The notes under the pieces were generated by a model. That model was not told the origin of the DNA, searched no databases, and saw only the letters and a list, made by a program, of their open reading frames with translations. Made by a program: the position numbers and the translations under genes. Below, piece after piece: positions 1-7,549 of a stretch of 59,133 nucleotides of DNA (positions within the stretch are counted from its first letter, which is position 1; each line of letters starts with the position of its first letter). The stretch covers positions 1 through 59,133 of the forward strand of contig DVMR01000008.1 of the NCBI GenBank assembly GCA_018714845.1. Direction: 5' to 3'. This stretch comes from Candidatus Ventrousia excrementavium. GTDB taxonomy: Bacteria > Bacillota > Clostridia > Oscillospirales > Butyricicoccaceae.

Positions 1-450
1 ACCCTGCAGTCGGCCTACACACAGGCCACGACGCGCGCTGAGTTCTGCGCACTGGCTGTCGAGCTGTACGAGACCGTCATGGGTACGGAAATCACCGAAC
101 GCGCCACCTTCAGCGACACGACAGATGTCAACGTCGAAAAGATGGCCGGTCTGGGTGTTGTCAACGGCGTGGGCGACGGCAAATTTGACCCGAGCGCGTC
201 CCTGACCCGTGAAGAAGCGGCGACCATGCTGTCCCGTCTGGCCAATGTCATGGAAAAGCCGCTGACCGCCGGCACGGCCAGCTTTGCCGACAACGCATCC
301 ATCTCCAGCTGGGCTTCTGAGGCCGTGGGGCAGGTGCAGGCTTCGGGCATCATGAACGGCATCGAGGGAAATCAGTTCGCGCCCTCTGACCCGTACACCC
401 GCGAGCAGAGTATTGTCACCATGCTGCGGCTGTATGACTTTGTGAAATAA
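1..450 (+). CDS. S-layer homology (SLH) domain protein, C-terminal part
   Basis: The reading frame is open from the first base of the window to a TAA at 448-450, so only the last 149 residues are seen. They hold the end of one SLH unit (TRAEFCALAVELYE), a complete second unit (FSDTT...GDGKFDPSASLTREEAATML) and a complete third (FADNASISSWA...FAPSDPYTREQ). Three SLH units at a C-terminus is the usual cell-wall anchor, binding pyruvylated secondary wall polymer in Gram-positive bacteria. The function of the missing N-terminal part cannot be judged. A strong terminator follows directly, so this gene ends its transcript. Confidence 0.9.
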   Translation, partial: TLQSAYTQATTRAEFCALAVELYETVMGTEITERATFSDTTDVNVEKMAGLGVVNGVGDGKFDPSASLTREEAATMLSRLANVMEKPLTAGTASFADNASISSWASEAVGQVQASGIMNGIEGNQFAPSDPYTREQSIVTMLRLYDFVK

Positions 451-463
451 CCAGAAAAAAGAG

Positions 464-501
464 AAGCTCCGGACGGCTTAGCCGTCCGGAGCTTTTTCTT
501 T
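464..501 (+). terminator. Intrinsic terminator of the SLH gene
   Basis: A perfect 14-bp stem (464-477 with 481-494) closes on the three-base loop TTA and runs into a T-rich tract, 14 bases after the stop codon. Confidence 0.9.
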
Positions 502-661
502 TGGATGGAGCGCCGGTATCATCCGGGTATGTTGTTTGCGCCGGCGCGGGAAACATGTTGAATAAACGCCGAAGACCGGTCAATTCGCCTGCCCTGACAA
601 GAGCCAACGGAGGCACTGGAGCACACAGTAAAAACTGTAGAGAAAAATTTTTGAACCCCTC

Positions 662-690
662 TTGACAAAGCGGCTGTACTATTGTATTAT
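662..690 (+). promoter_or_regulatory. Sigma-A promoter of the GntR-ABC operon
   Basis: TTGACA at 662-667 and TATTAT at 685-690 are separated by exactly 17 bases. The rest of the 451-730 gap shows no gene on either strand. Confidence 0.85.
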
Positions 691-718
691 TGTACCAAGA
701 ACTTAATACAACGGTACA
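675..718 (+). promoter_or_regulatory. Probable GntR (YtrA-type) operator
   Basis: Two 15-base arms, 675-689 and 704-718, are inverted repeats matching at 13 of 15 positions (both begin TGTAC and end TTGTATTA when read inward) with a 14-base centre. The left arm covers the -10 element and the right arm lies downstream of the expected start, so a dimeric regulator here would block transcription. Autoregulation by the adjacent GntR protein is an inference from position and symmetry. Confidence 0.7.
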
Positions 719-730
719 GGAGGCGGAAGC

Positions 731-1102
731 ATGACATGGGACTTCAGCGGCGACCGGGCCATATACGTCCAGATCGCCGAGCAGGTCAAGCTGCGCATCA
801 TCGCGGGAATCTATCCGGTGGGGACGCGCCTGCCGTCAGTGCGCGAACTGGCGGCTGAGGCATCGGTCAACCCCAACACCATGCAGCGGGCGCTGTCCGA
901 CCTTGAGCGCGAAGGGCTTTTGTATTCCGAGCGCACGAGCGGGCGGTTTGTCACCGAAGACAGCGCGATGATTGCAAAGGCAAAGGCTGCGCTGGCACAG
1001 GAGGTCATTGATGACTTTTTTGCCCGCATGGAGCGGCTGGGTTACACCCGCGCTGCAGCACGGCAGCAAATTCTCGACACGGAGGGCGAAAACAATGGAT
1101 GA
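731..1102 (+). CDS. GntR-family transcriptional regulator, YtrA subfamily
   Basis: This 123-residue protein has the short architecture of the YtrA subfamily: a winged-helix domain (about residues 9-75, with YVQIAEQVKLRIIAGIYPVGTRLPSVRELA and the recognition region NPNTMQRALSDLEREGLL) and a short helical tail of about 45 residues instead of an effector-binding domain. YtrA proteins usually repress an adjacent ABC transporter induced by cell-envelope stress. That fits here: the ABC ATPase gene starts inside the last codons of this gene. A good ribosome site (AGGAGG-like, 718-726) sets the ATG. Confidence 0.92.
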   Translation: MTWDFSGDRAIYVQIAEQVKLRIIAGIYPVGTRLPSVRELAAEASVNPNTMQRALSDLEREGLLYSERTSGRFVTEDSAMIAKAKAALAQEVIDDFFARMERLGYTRAAARQQILDTEGENNG

Positions 1103-1793
1103 ACTGTTGGTTTGTAACAAGCTGGTGAAAAGCTATGGCGTCAAGCTGGCGCTCAACTACGTTGACCTGACGCTGCCGCGCGGCAAGATTGTCGGGCTGC
1201 TTGGCCCCAATGGCAGCGGCAAGACCACTCTCATTAAGCTGGCGGCCGGAATCCTGACGCCGACGGCGGGCGAGATACTGATTGACGGCCATGCGCCGGG
1301 CGTCGGCACCAAAGAGATTGTGTCCTATCTGCCCGAGCGCAGTTACCTCAACGACTGGATGTCCGCGGGTGAAATCATTGACATGTTCCGCGACTTTTAC
1401 GCTGATTTTGACCCGAAAAAGGCTTATGACATGCTCGATCGGCTGGGGGTCAGCCGCAAGGATAAGCTCAAAACCATGTCCAAGGGCACCAAAGAAAAGG
1501 TGCAGCTCATTCTGGTCATGAGCCGCAACGCGCAGCTTTATCTGCTCGACGAGCCCATCGGCGGCGTCGACCCGGCGGCGCGCGATTATATTCTGGATAC
1601 CATCATCAGCAATTACGCTGAAAACAGCACGGTCGTCATTTCGACCCACCTGATTGCGGATGTGGAAAAGGTGCTGGATGAGGTGGTCTTTATTTCCGGG
1701 GGAAAGATCGTTTTGCAGTCGTCGGTCGACGATATCCGCGAAAAAGAGGGGAAGAGCGTCGACACGCTTTTCAGGGAGGTATTCAAATGTTAG
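1095..1793 (+). CDS. ABC transporter ATP-binding protein (exporter type)
   Basis: The protein has 232 residues if it starts at the ATG at 1095, which follows GGAGGG and begins with MDELLVCNKLVKSYG; the open frame extends further upstream but that part lies inside the regulator gene. Visible motifs are Walker A (GPNGSGKTT), a divergent signature MSKGTKEKVQL in place of LSGGQ, and Walker B with the catalytic Glu (LYLLDEPIGGVDP). It overlaps the regulator by 8 bases and the permease by 7, so the three are co-translated. The substrate is unknown; the YtrA partner suggests envelope-active antibiotics or lipid-linked compounds. Confidence 0.92.
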   Translation: MDELLVCNKLVKSYGVKLALNYVDLTLPRGKIVGLLGPNGSGKTTLIKLAAGILTPTAGEILIDGHAPGVGTKEIVSYLPERSYLNDWMSAGEIIDMFRDFYADFDPKKAYDMLDRLGVSRKDKLKTMSKGTKEKVQLILVMSRNAQLYLLDEPIGGVDPAARDYILDTIISNYAENSTVVISTHLIADVEKVLDEVVFISGGKIVLQSSVDDIREKEGKSVDTLFREVFKC

Positions 1794-2587
1794 GCAAGCT
1801 GCTCAAGTACGAAGTTCGGGCGACGGGGCGGACCTTTCTGCCGCTGTTTGCCGTTTTGTTCCTGTTCACAGTCATCAACAAGATTTTTTTCATCATCCAG
1901 CCCCGCAACTTTTCCCTGCCGCAGGGCATCAGCATGATGGTCTATGTCATCACGCTGATTGGTATTTTTGTCGCGACCATGCTCATCACCATCCAGCGGT
2001 TTTATAAAAGCCTGCTTGGCGATGAAGGCTACCTGATGTTTACCCTGCCGGTCAGACCGTGGCAGCTCATTACGAGCAAGCTCATTGTGTCGGCACTGTG
2101 GAGCATCGTCAGCTGCGTTGTCGCTGTTGGCAGCATCATGGTCATGGCCATCGGGCTGGACGACCTGCGAGCCTTCCCTGCAGCGTGGCGCTCTATTTGG
2201 CAGAACATGGATAAATGGTTCGGTTTGTCGCCGCTGGCGTTCTTCATTGAGCTCATTCTGCTCATGCTGGCTGGGCTGGCCCTGAGCATTCTGGTCGTCT
2301 ATGTGTCGATTGCACTGGGACATCAGCTCAACAGCAAAAAGCTGCTCGGCAGCTTTGGCGCTTTTTTAGTCGTCACGACGGCCATTCAGACAGTGACTGT
2401 GGTGGGCATTTCACTGATCGGCCACCTGCAGGACTGGGTTGGATTTTTGGATTGGCTGGGACGCATGAACGAAGAGACCCTGGTACACATGGGGATGTGG
2501 TGCGGCATTGCCTACGAGGTCTTTTTTTCGGCAGTCTGCTTCTTTGTCACCAACCATCTGCTCACAAAGCACCTTAATCTGGAATAA
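1787..2587 (+). CDS. ABC-2 type permease of the GntR-regulated exporter
   Basis: This 266-residue protein has about six hydrophobic segments, including ones near residues 18-40, 50-72, 95-125 and 150-175. This fits the membrane half of an ABC-2 exporter. The phrase DEGYLMFTLPVRPWQLITSKLI after the second segment is typical of YtrC/ABC-2 permeases in Firmicutes. It overlaps the ATPase gene by 7 bases and ends the operon. The partner ATPase would energise it in the cytoplasmic membrane. Confidence 0.88.
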   Translation: MLGKLLKYEVRATGRTFLPLFAVLFLFTVINKIFFIIQPRNFSLPQGISMMVYVITLIGIFVATMLITIQRFYKSLLGDEGYLMFTLPVRPWQLITSKLIVSALWSIVSCVVAVGSIMVMAIGLDDLRAFPAAWRSIWQNMDKWFGLSPLAFFIELILLMLAGLALSILVVYVSIALGHQLNSKKLLGSFGAFLVVTTAIQTVTVVGISLIGHLQDWVGFLDWLGRMNEETLVHMGMWCGIAYEVFFSAVCFFVTNHLLTKHLNLE

Positions 2588-2610
2588 CAGCTCCGGCCCC
2601 TTTTTGAGTA

Positions 2611-2639
2611 TTGACAAAGAGGGGCTGGTTTCGTATAAT
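2611..2639 (+). promoter_or_regulatory. Consensus sigma-A promoter ahead of the CNNM gene leader
   Basis: TTGACA at 2611-2616 and TATAAT at 2634-2639 with a 17-base spacer, a full consensus promoter. Transcription would begin near 2646, leaving a leader of about 285 bases before the GTG at 2932. Confidence 0.88.
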
Positions 2640-2645
2640 AGTGCT

Positions 2646-2793
2646 TAATGAGTGTCTTGAGACCGGACTGACAGGTCTCGGAGATACTGTATTTTTTGAT
2701 TGAGAGAGGAGTAAGACGCAGCAATGGACGACGAAGGCGGCGAAAGCGACGAGCGATGTGCCCGCCGGGCAACCGGCCTGAATCTGCGGATAC
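2646..2793 (+). promoter_or_regulatory. Structured 5' leader, candidate riboswitch or attenuator (class not recognised)
   Basis: Between the consensus promoter and a strong terminator the RNA can form a GAGACC/GGTCTC hairpin near 2659-2680, a long-range CGCAG/CTGCG helix (about 2717 with 2784) and a GCCGG-GCAA-CCGGC hairpin with a GNRA-type loop (2764-2777). No convincing open frame fills this space. The layout of promoter, folded RNA, terminator and transporter gene is that of a metabolite- or metal-sensing attenuator. By eye I could not match it to the M-box, yybP-ykoY, NiCo or T-box consensus. Confidence 0.5.
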
Positions 2794-2839
2794 AGACATA
2801 CCCGTGCACTGTACGTTGGGTGCATGGGTGTGTCTTTTT
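2794..2839 (+). terminator. Intrinsic terminator inside the CNNM gene leader
   Basis: A 16-base arm (2794-2809) pairs with 2820-2835, allowing a few G-U pairs, across a 10-base loop, followed by TTTTT. It sits 92 bases before the start codon of the next gene on the same strand and about 150 bases after a consensus promoter. It is therefore an attenuator rather than the end of the upstream operon. Confidence 0.8.
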
Positions 2840-2931
2840 GTGTTTGCTCAGATTTTTGAGCTGAAGCATGGTCCGGCAGAAAGCAGATCGTAACGTCAAT
2901 TTTTGTCTTAATTTAATGAGGTGTAAAAAAA

Positions 2932-4266
2932 GTGACTCAATCTATTTGGGGACAGATTCTGATACAAGTTATACTTATCGCGTTCAACGCGATTTTTGCC
3001 TGTGCCGAGATCGCCGTTATTTCGGTCAGCGACCTTCGTCTGGCGCAGTTGGCGCAGAAAGGAGATAAGCGCGCCAAGCGCTTGCAGTGGCTGACCAGCC
3101 AGCCGTCACGCTTTTTGTCGACTATTCAAATCGCCATTACGCTGTCCGGCTTCTTGGGCGCGGCATTTGCAGCCGAAAACTTCTCTGATCGTCTGGTCAC
3201 CTGGGTTATGTCGATGGGCGTCAGGGTTTCTGAAAGTGTCCTCAGCACAGTTTTCGTCATTGTTATTACCATTATTCTGTCGTACTTTACCCTGATTTTT
3301 GGCGAACTGGTACCCAAACGGGTCGCCATGCGCAAGTCAGAATCGGTAGCCTTAGCTATTTCAGGCCTGGTGTACTTTATTGCCAAACTGTGTGCTCCTA
3401 TTGTGTGGATTCTGACTATTTCGACTGGTGCCGTGCTGCGGCTTTTGGGCATTGATCCCAATGCTGAGGATGAAGAGGTCAGCGAGGAAGAGATCCGCAT
3501 GATGGTTGATGCGGGCAGTGAAAAGGGTGTCATTGACGTTTCGGAAAAAGAAATGATTCAGAATGTCTTTGAGTTCGATGATCTGACGGTCGGCGAGTTC
3601 TGCACGCACCGCACTGATTTGTCGATGCTGTGGCTTGACGAGTCTGACGAGCAGTGGGAGCAGACCATCCGCGACAGCCGCCACACCCGCTACCCCATCT
3701 GCGGCGAGACTGTGGACGACGTTGTTGGCATTCTGAACGCCAAGGACTATTTCCGTATGAAAGACAGAAGCCGCGACAATGTCATGAAAAACGCAGTGTA
3801 TGCTCCGTATTTCGTGCCCGAGGGTTTGAGCGCAAACATTCTGTTCCGCCAGATGCAGCAAAGCCGCAACCCCTTTGCCGTTGTGCTTGACGAGCACGGG
3901 GGCATGGAAGGCGTCGTGACGATGAAAGACCTGCTCGAGCAGCTGGTCGGCGACCTTGAGGATGAACAGGCCGCCCCGCCGCCGGAAGAAGAAATCGAGC
4001 GCATTGATTCCCAGACGTGGAAGATTCGCGGCAGCGCGCTGATGGAGGATGTCGTCGAGGCCCTGGATGTTGAACTGGACGACGAGGACGTCGATACCTT
4101 CGGCGGCTATGTGTTTTCCAACTACGGTTCGGTGCCTGACGACGGCACACAGTTTGAGATTGACATTGACGGCCTGCACATTCGCGTGCTCGAGGTCAAG
4201 GACCACAAGCTGGAAAAGGCCTTGGTCTGCAAAAACTCTCCTTCGCCCGAAACACAGCCTGAATAA
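2932..4266 (+). CDS. CNNM/CorC (HlyC)-family transporter with CBS domains
   Basis: This 444-residue protein starts at GTG after TGAGGTG. It has an N-terminal DUF21 (CNNM) membrane domain with four hydrophobic segments (about residues 5-190, including ITLSGFLGAAFAAENFSD), a pair of CBS domains (about 215-335) and a C-terminal CorC/HlyC acidic domain (about 350-430). The family is annotated as hemolysin-like, but characterised members handle magnesium or cobalt, probably as Na+-coupled Mg2+ exporters. It stands alone behind a long attenuated leader, which suggests ion-responsive expression. Substrate assignment is by family only. Confidence 0.9.
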   Translation: MTQSIWGQILIQVILIAFNAIFACAEIAVISVSDLRLAQLAQKGDKRAKRLQWLTSQPSRFLSTIQIAITLSGFLGAAFAAENFSDRLVTWVMSMGVRVSESVLSTVFVIVITIILSYFTLIFGELVPKRVAMRKSESVALAISGLVYFIAKLCAPIVWILTISTGAVLRLLGIDPNAEDEEVSEEEIRMMVDAGSEKGVIDVSEKEMIQNVFEFDDLTVGEFCTHRTDLSMLWLDESDEQWEQTIRDSRHTRYPICGETVDDVVGILNAKDYFRMKDRSRDNVMKNAVYAPYFVPEGLSANILFRQMQQSRNPFAVVLDEHGGMEGVVTMKDLLEQLVGDLEDEQAAPPPEEEIERIDSQTWKIRGSALMEDVVEALDVELDDEDVDTFGGYVFSNYGSVPDDGTQFEIDIDGLHIRVLEVKDHKLEKALVCKNSPSPETQPE

Positions 4267-4376
4267 AGCGCACACTTTGCGGATCGTCTGAGCAGCTGTG
4301 ATGTGCCTGGCATCGCTGATTGCAGAGTGCTTTTAAGCAGGGTATACGCTGAAAGTCAGAGCAAAATCAAGAGACA

Positions 4377-4416
4377 TGAAAAGGCCTTTGCCGTATAAAA
4401 CGGCAAAGGCCTTTTT
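4377..4416. terminator. Bidirectional terminator between convergent genes
   Basis: A 13-bp perfect stem (4381-4393 with 4401-4413) around TATAAAA, flanked by A's on one side and T's on the other, lies between the plus-strand CNNM gene and the minus-strand membrane protein gene. Confidence 0.9.
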
Positions 4417-4434
4417 GCACAAAGACGGGGACTC

Positions 4435-4977
4435 CTATAGGGGAGTCTCTTCTGATAGAGCAGCCGGAAAGCAGCGGCGCAGCTGAAAAAGCGAGACAGC
4501 GATGATTACAGCAATGACAAGCAGCACAGCGCCCAGTACAACGCTGACCGCAGGCGCCAGCCAGAAACTCAGCACAAAGCCGGTCAGGGTGTCGAGCATG
4601 ATAAAAGCATTCCTCAGTCTGCGAAGACGCACGTCCAGCGCGCGGCCCGGAGCCTGAAATCGTCCGGCAAGGCGTGCGCATGATGTCAGCAGGCCAAAAT
4701 GAACATACAGATAAAGCACTGTCTGCAAAAGGGTCAGCCAGCCGGCCCAGGCACCGGCCAGCAGCGGCTGGGACAGGTCAAGCAGCGCCAGCGCCGCACT
4801 AAAGGGCCACAGAAGTGCGAGGTCGCGGTCCTCGTCCGCCAGTCCGTAAATCCCCCATGCGATGACGAGCCAGGCCACCCACTGAGGCAAAAGAGAAATG
4901 GGCCCGATGTTGATATGAAAAAAGAGCAGCAGGTAGCCCCACGCCAGGCGAGACAGGGCAGAGCGCATTCGACTCAT
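4435..4977 (-). CDS. Uncharacterised small integral membrane protein
   Basis: This 180-residue, strongly hydrophobic protein has about five likely membrane segments (for example LAWGYLLLFFHINIGPISLL, VAWLVIAWGIYGLA, and a long C-terminal VVLGAVLLVIAVIIAV). I recognise no family. Its ATG overlaps the stop of the M56 receptor gene in an ATGA arrangement, so it is translationally coupled to the BlaI/BlaR1-like pair and is probably a third member of that response system. A bidirectional terminator follows it. Confidence 0.75.
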   Translation of the reverse strand: MSRMRSALSRLAWGYLLLFFHINIGPISLLPQWVAWLVIAWGIYGLADEDRDLALLWPFSAALALLDLSQPLLAGAWAGWLTLLQTVLYLYVHFGLLTSCARLAGRFQAPGRALDVRLRRLRNAFIMLDTLTGFVLSFWLAPAVSVVLGAVLLVIAVIIAVSLFQLRRCFPAALSEETPL

Positions 4978-6842
4978 GATTCACCTCCGGGCAGCAGCAG
5001 TACGGTGTCCAGCAGCTCTCCGCTGCGGTAGACCGACAACACATAGCCGTCAGGAAGCGCAGGCGGCTGCCAGTCCTCGGCCGGGCCGGAGCCGCCGCTG
5101 CCGCCCAGGTCGCGCAGCTCACCCGGCTGAAACAGGCTGGAAAAGGCGCTGCTCCCGCTGCTGGAGCTGCTGACCGTTTCATCTGGGAGCCAAGGATCGG
5201 GTAAATCGCCGGAGGGCGGACTGCCGGCAAAGGCCTCGAGCGCACCGGAAATTTCGGCGGCCTCGCTGCCCTTCCAGCGAAACCGCAGGCCGTGGCCGAT
5301 GCGGAAAGTGTATTCGGCCAGGCCGTTTTCATACAGTGTCGGGTCGTACAGGGCAGAGCTTTCTGACGCTTCGGGAGCATCTGCCACAATGACATATTGC
5401 GCTGTCACCTCGGCGTCAAACAGCGCAGTGCCCGCTGAAAAGGTTTCAAGGGGTGGCAGCTCGTTTGCACTGAAAAAACCGAAGGCCTCGATGTTCTGAA
5501 CCCACTGGTCCGGACATTCGACAATCCAGCCGTCGGACAGTTTGTCAGCACGCAGCGAATAGCAGTGGCCGCTCTCAAAGACAAGCAGTGCTGAAGCACT
5601 GTCGCTCTCCTCGCGCAGACTGTACAGGGCACAGTGTCCGAACGGCGGGTCGTCAATGGGCAGCGTGCCGCCACTTGCGGACAGCTGTGCAGCCAGCTCA
5701 CTGTGGCTGGAAAGCGGTGTGACACGCGCCAGAATACAGCCGTCGGTGCGTTCAAGCGCGGCGGCGTACAGGAAAAAGGCATCTCGCGCCGACTCTGCAC
5801 GGTGCAGGCGGGCAAAGGTCATGCGCTCGGCAATCGATACAGATGCTTCGTAATCGTACCAGGCGCGCAGAGGCGTTTGCAGCCAGCCCGCACAGGAAAA
5901 GAGCATGACAACGGCGATGCACCCGGATACCAGACGCATATCACGCGGGTACAGGCGGAAGCGGGCGATACTTTCAATGCGGGCCCGAATGTTCCGTCCG
6001 CCGTTTGCAATCGAAGAAGTGCCAGGGGTGCGGGAAAAGCGGCTGTCTGCCATGGAAAGCAGGATGCGCCCATATTCGCGCAGGTCCTCGCCCTCGAGCT
6101 TTTCCAGCACGCGTTGGTCGCACAGCGCCTCGCAGTCGGCCTGTGCGCGGCGCAGCGCATAGCGGATGAGCGGGTTGCACCAGTGCAGGCAGCGCAGCAC
6201 ACAGATGACCATACCCGACAGAACGTCACCGTATTTCCGGTGCAGCAGCTCGTGCAGGATGACCTTGTCGTCTGTGCCGCCGGCAGGCAGTACCAGAATG
6301 GGCCGCACAAAGCCGCAGATAAAGGCGGTTGGCGTGCGCGCGCTGATGACAGTGCGGGTGCAGGGACGCAGGCCGTAAAGCGTGCAGACCTGCTCGACCT
6401 GCGCAAGCTGCTGCGGTCCAGCTGGTACAGCCTGCCGCAGTGAAACGCGCAGACGCATATAGCTGGCCGCAGACACGAACAGAGAGAACACGACGCCCAC
6501 CATGTAAAGGACAAACAGCCAGTCAGTGACGCTGCCCGGGGCCTGCGACGGCGGCAGGGGAATGGGCAGGCCGATTTGTGTGACATCATAAGGCGCGCTG
6601 TAGACAGAGTGCAGCGAGCTTTCAACGGCAGTTTTGAGCGTTTCGAGGTGCAGGCCAAGGGTGGGAAAAAGCAGCCCGCCGCCGCGGGCAGGAAGCAGCA
6701 GAGCGGCGGCAAGCACAGCCCACATGCCGTATTGCCAGCGCGGCGAAAAATGACGGCGGAACAATGCCTTGAGCGCCAAAAGGGCGGCGGCAGTCGCCGA
6801 AGCTGCCAGCGTCTGCAAAGCAAAGGCCCAGATGTTGTGCAC
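4974..6842 (-). CDS. BlaR1/MecR1-like M56 membrane metallopeptidase (antirepressor receptor)
   Basis: The protein has 622 residues. Membrane segments near residues 5-25, 38-52 and 105-127 flank a cytosolic gluzincin domain with the zinc motif HELLH at 197-201, followed after a fourth segment (about 305-325) by a large outer domain. BlaR1 proteins cleave or inactivate the partner BlaI repressor when the outer domain senses a ligand. I see no penicillin-binding SxxK/KTG set in the outer domain, whose C-terminal part is rich in Ser, Gly and Pro, so the signal is probably not a beta-lactam. The gene starts 2 bases after the repressor gene ends. Confidence 0.88.
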   Translation of the reverse strand: MHNIWAFALQTLAASATAAALLALKALFRRHFSPRWQYGMWAVLAAALLLPARGGGLLFPTLGLHLETLKTAVESSLHSVYSAPYDVTQIGLPIPLPPSQAPGSVTDWLFVLYMVGVVFSLFVSAASYMRLRVSLRQAVPAGPQQLAQVEQVCTLYGLRPCTRTVISARTPTAFICGFVRPILVLPAGGTDDKVILHELLHRKYGDVLSGMVICVLRCLHWCNPLIRYALRRAQADCEALCDQRVLEKLEGEDLREYGRILLSMADSRFSRTPGTSSIANGGRNIRARIESIARFRLYPRDMRLVSGCIAVVMLFSCAGWLQTPLRAWYDYEASVSIAERMTFARLHRAESARDAFFLYAAALERTDGCILARVTPLSSHSELAAQLSASGGTLPIDDPPFGHCALYSLREESDSASALLVFESGHCYSLRADKLSDGWIVECPDQWVQNIEAFGFFSANELPPLETFSAGTALFDAEVTAQYVIVADAPEASESSALYDPTLYENGLAEYTFRIGHGLRFRWKGSEAAEISGALEAFAGSPPSGDLPDPWLPDETVSSSSSGSSAFSSLFQPGELRDLGGSGGSGPAEDWQPPALPDGYVLSVYRSGELLDTVLLLPGGES

Positions 6843-6844
6843 CG

Positions 6845-7213
6845 CTACACCTCCATTTCGTCGAGCAGACGGCGCAGCTCGTCCCGCTCTTTGGCGGTCA
6901 AAGACCCGTCACGGACAAAGGCCGTCACCAACCGCCCGGCAGAACCCTGGTATACGCGATCGAGCAGGCTGTGGCGCTCGGCAGCCTCACATTCGGCACG
7001 CGTCACTGCTGCGCAGTATTGATGGGGCGTACGTTCGCGGTCAATGGCGACCAGCTCCTTTTCCGCCATGCGTGTCAGATAGGTATGCACTGTGTTGCGG
7101 CTCCAGCCAGTCTGTGCGCGCAGGGCAGCGGTGATTTCTCCCAGGGCACGGTGGCCGTCCCATAAGGCGCACAAAACCAGCCATTCACTGTCGGTCAGCT
7201 TCAGATGATTCAT
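6845..7213 (-). CDS. BlaI/MecI-family transcriptional repressor
   Basis: At 122 residues it has the usual BlaI length. An N-terminal winged-helix domain (LTDSEWLVLCALWDGHRALGE..., then TGWSRNTVHTYLTRMAEKELV) is followed by a C-terminal dimerisation helix region (YQGSAGRLVTAFVRDGSLTAKERDELRRLLDEM). BlaI dimers bind a TACA/TGTA dyad; two such sites overlap the promoter just upstream. The partner is the M56 receptor encoded next, and no beta-lactamase gene lies nearby. Confidence 0.92.
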   Translation of the reverse strand: MNHLKLTDSEWLVLCALWDGHRALGEITAALRAQTGWSRNTVHTYLTRMAEKELVAIDRERTPHQYCAAVTRAECEAAERHSLLDRVYQGSAGRLVTAFVRDGSLTAKERDELRRLLDEMEV

Positions 7214-7223
7214 AATAATGGCT

Positions 7224-7275
7224 CCTACAGATGTAGTATTACAACCATACTACACCTGTAGGAAGCAAATGTCAA
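7224..7275 (-). promoter_or_regulatory. Promoter and twin BlaI operators of the blaI-like operon
   Basis: On the minus strand TTGACA (7270-7275) and TAGTAT (7247-7252) are 17 bases apart. Two 12-bp dyads of the form CTACA-nn-TGTAG occupy 7225-7236 and 7250-7261. The two sites and their edges together form a larger inverted repeat (16-base arms 7224-7239 and 7247-7262, one mismatch). One dyad covers the -10, the other the expected start, as in autoregulated bla/mec operons. Confidence 0.85.
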
Positions 7276-7368
7276 GAACGCGTAAAAACGAGAAAAAGAA
7301 AGAATGGGAGAGAACGAGGGCGTAATATCGGCATATTGGCCAAAATCGGGGAAAAATGAAAAAATGGG

Positions 7369-7398
7369 TTGCAAAAAGGGCAGTTCAGGGCTTATAAT
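7369..7398 (+). promoter_or_regulatory. Probable promoter of corA
   Basis: TTGCAA at 7369-7374 and TATAAT at 7393-7398, 18 bases apart. It gives a leader of about 145 bases. The rest of the 7276-7549 gap holds no convincing gene apart from the possible leader peptide listed separately. Confidence 0.6.
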
Positions 7399-7447
7399 AT
7401 TCTGGCAGGCAGATGCCCTGTTCATTAAACAAACGAGGAGTGGTTTT

Positions 7448-7513
7448 GTGAGTCCCGAGCCCGGAAGTAGACGGAAAAGCAAAATACAGGGACTTGCGCC
7501 GCTTCGGGAGTAG
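7448..7513 (+). CDS. Possible leader peptide of corA (21 residues)
   Basis: A GTG codon 8 bases after GAGGAG opens a 21-residue frame rich in basic residues (begins SPEPGSRRKSK, ends PLRE) that stops 36 bases before the corA ATG. It lies wholly inside the corA leader RNA. A ribosome site and position suggest a regulatory upstream frame, but there is no homology evidence and it may be chance. Confidence 0.25.
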   Translation: MSPEPGSRRKSKIQGLAPLRE

Positions 7514-7549
7514 AGGTCTGGTGTCGGCGCACGTCAGAAAGGAGCCGAC

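Noticed and set aside
416-616. 66-codon minus-strand frame covering the terminator at 464-501
   Set aside because: It runs through a terminator hairpin and the end of a real gene, has no ribosome site and no recognisable protein sequence.
972-1094. Upstream extension of the ABC ATPase frame
   Set aside because: It lies inside the GntR gene; the ATG at 1095 has GGAGGG and begins with the conserved ATPase N-terminus.
2646-2839. M-box, yybP-ykoY, NiCo or T-box identity for the CNNM leader
   Set aside because: The key conserved strings (such as TTAGGTGAGGCTCCT, GGGGAGTAGC with AGACCTTT, or the T-box GGTGGNACCGCG) are not present by eye; left unclassified.
4974-6842. Beta-lactam resistance operon
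   Set aside because: The M56 receptor lacks visible penicillin-binding motifs in its outer domain and no beta-lactamase or PBP2a gene is next to it.
7304-7447. N-terminal part of a 69-codon plus-strand frame in the corA upstream gap
   Set aside because: It crosses the corA promoter and lacks a ribosome site; only its last 21 codons, which have their own GTG and GAGGAG, are kept as a low-confidence leader peptide.
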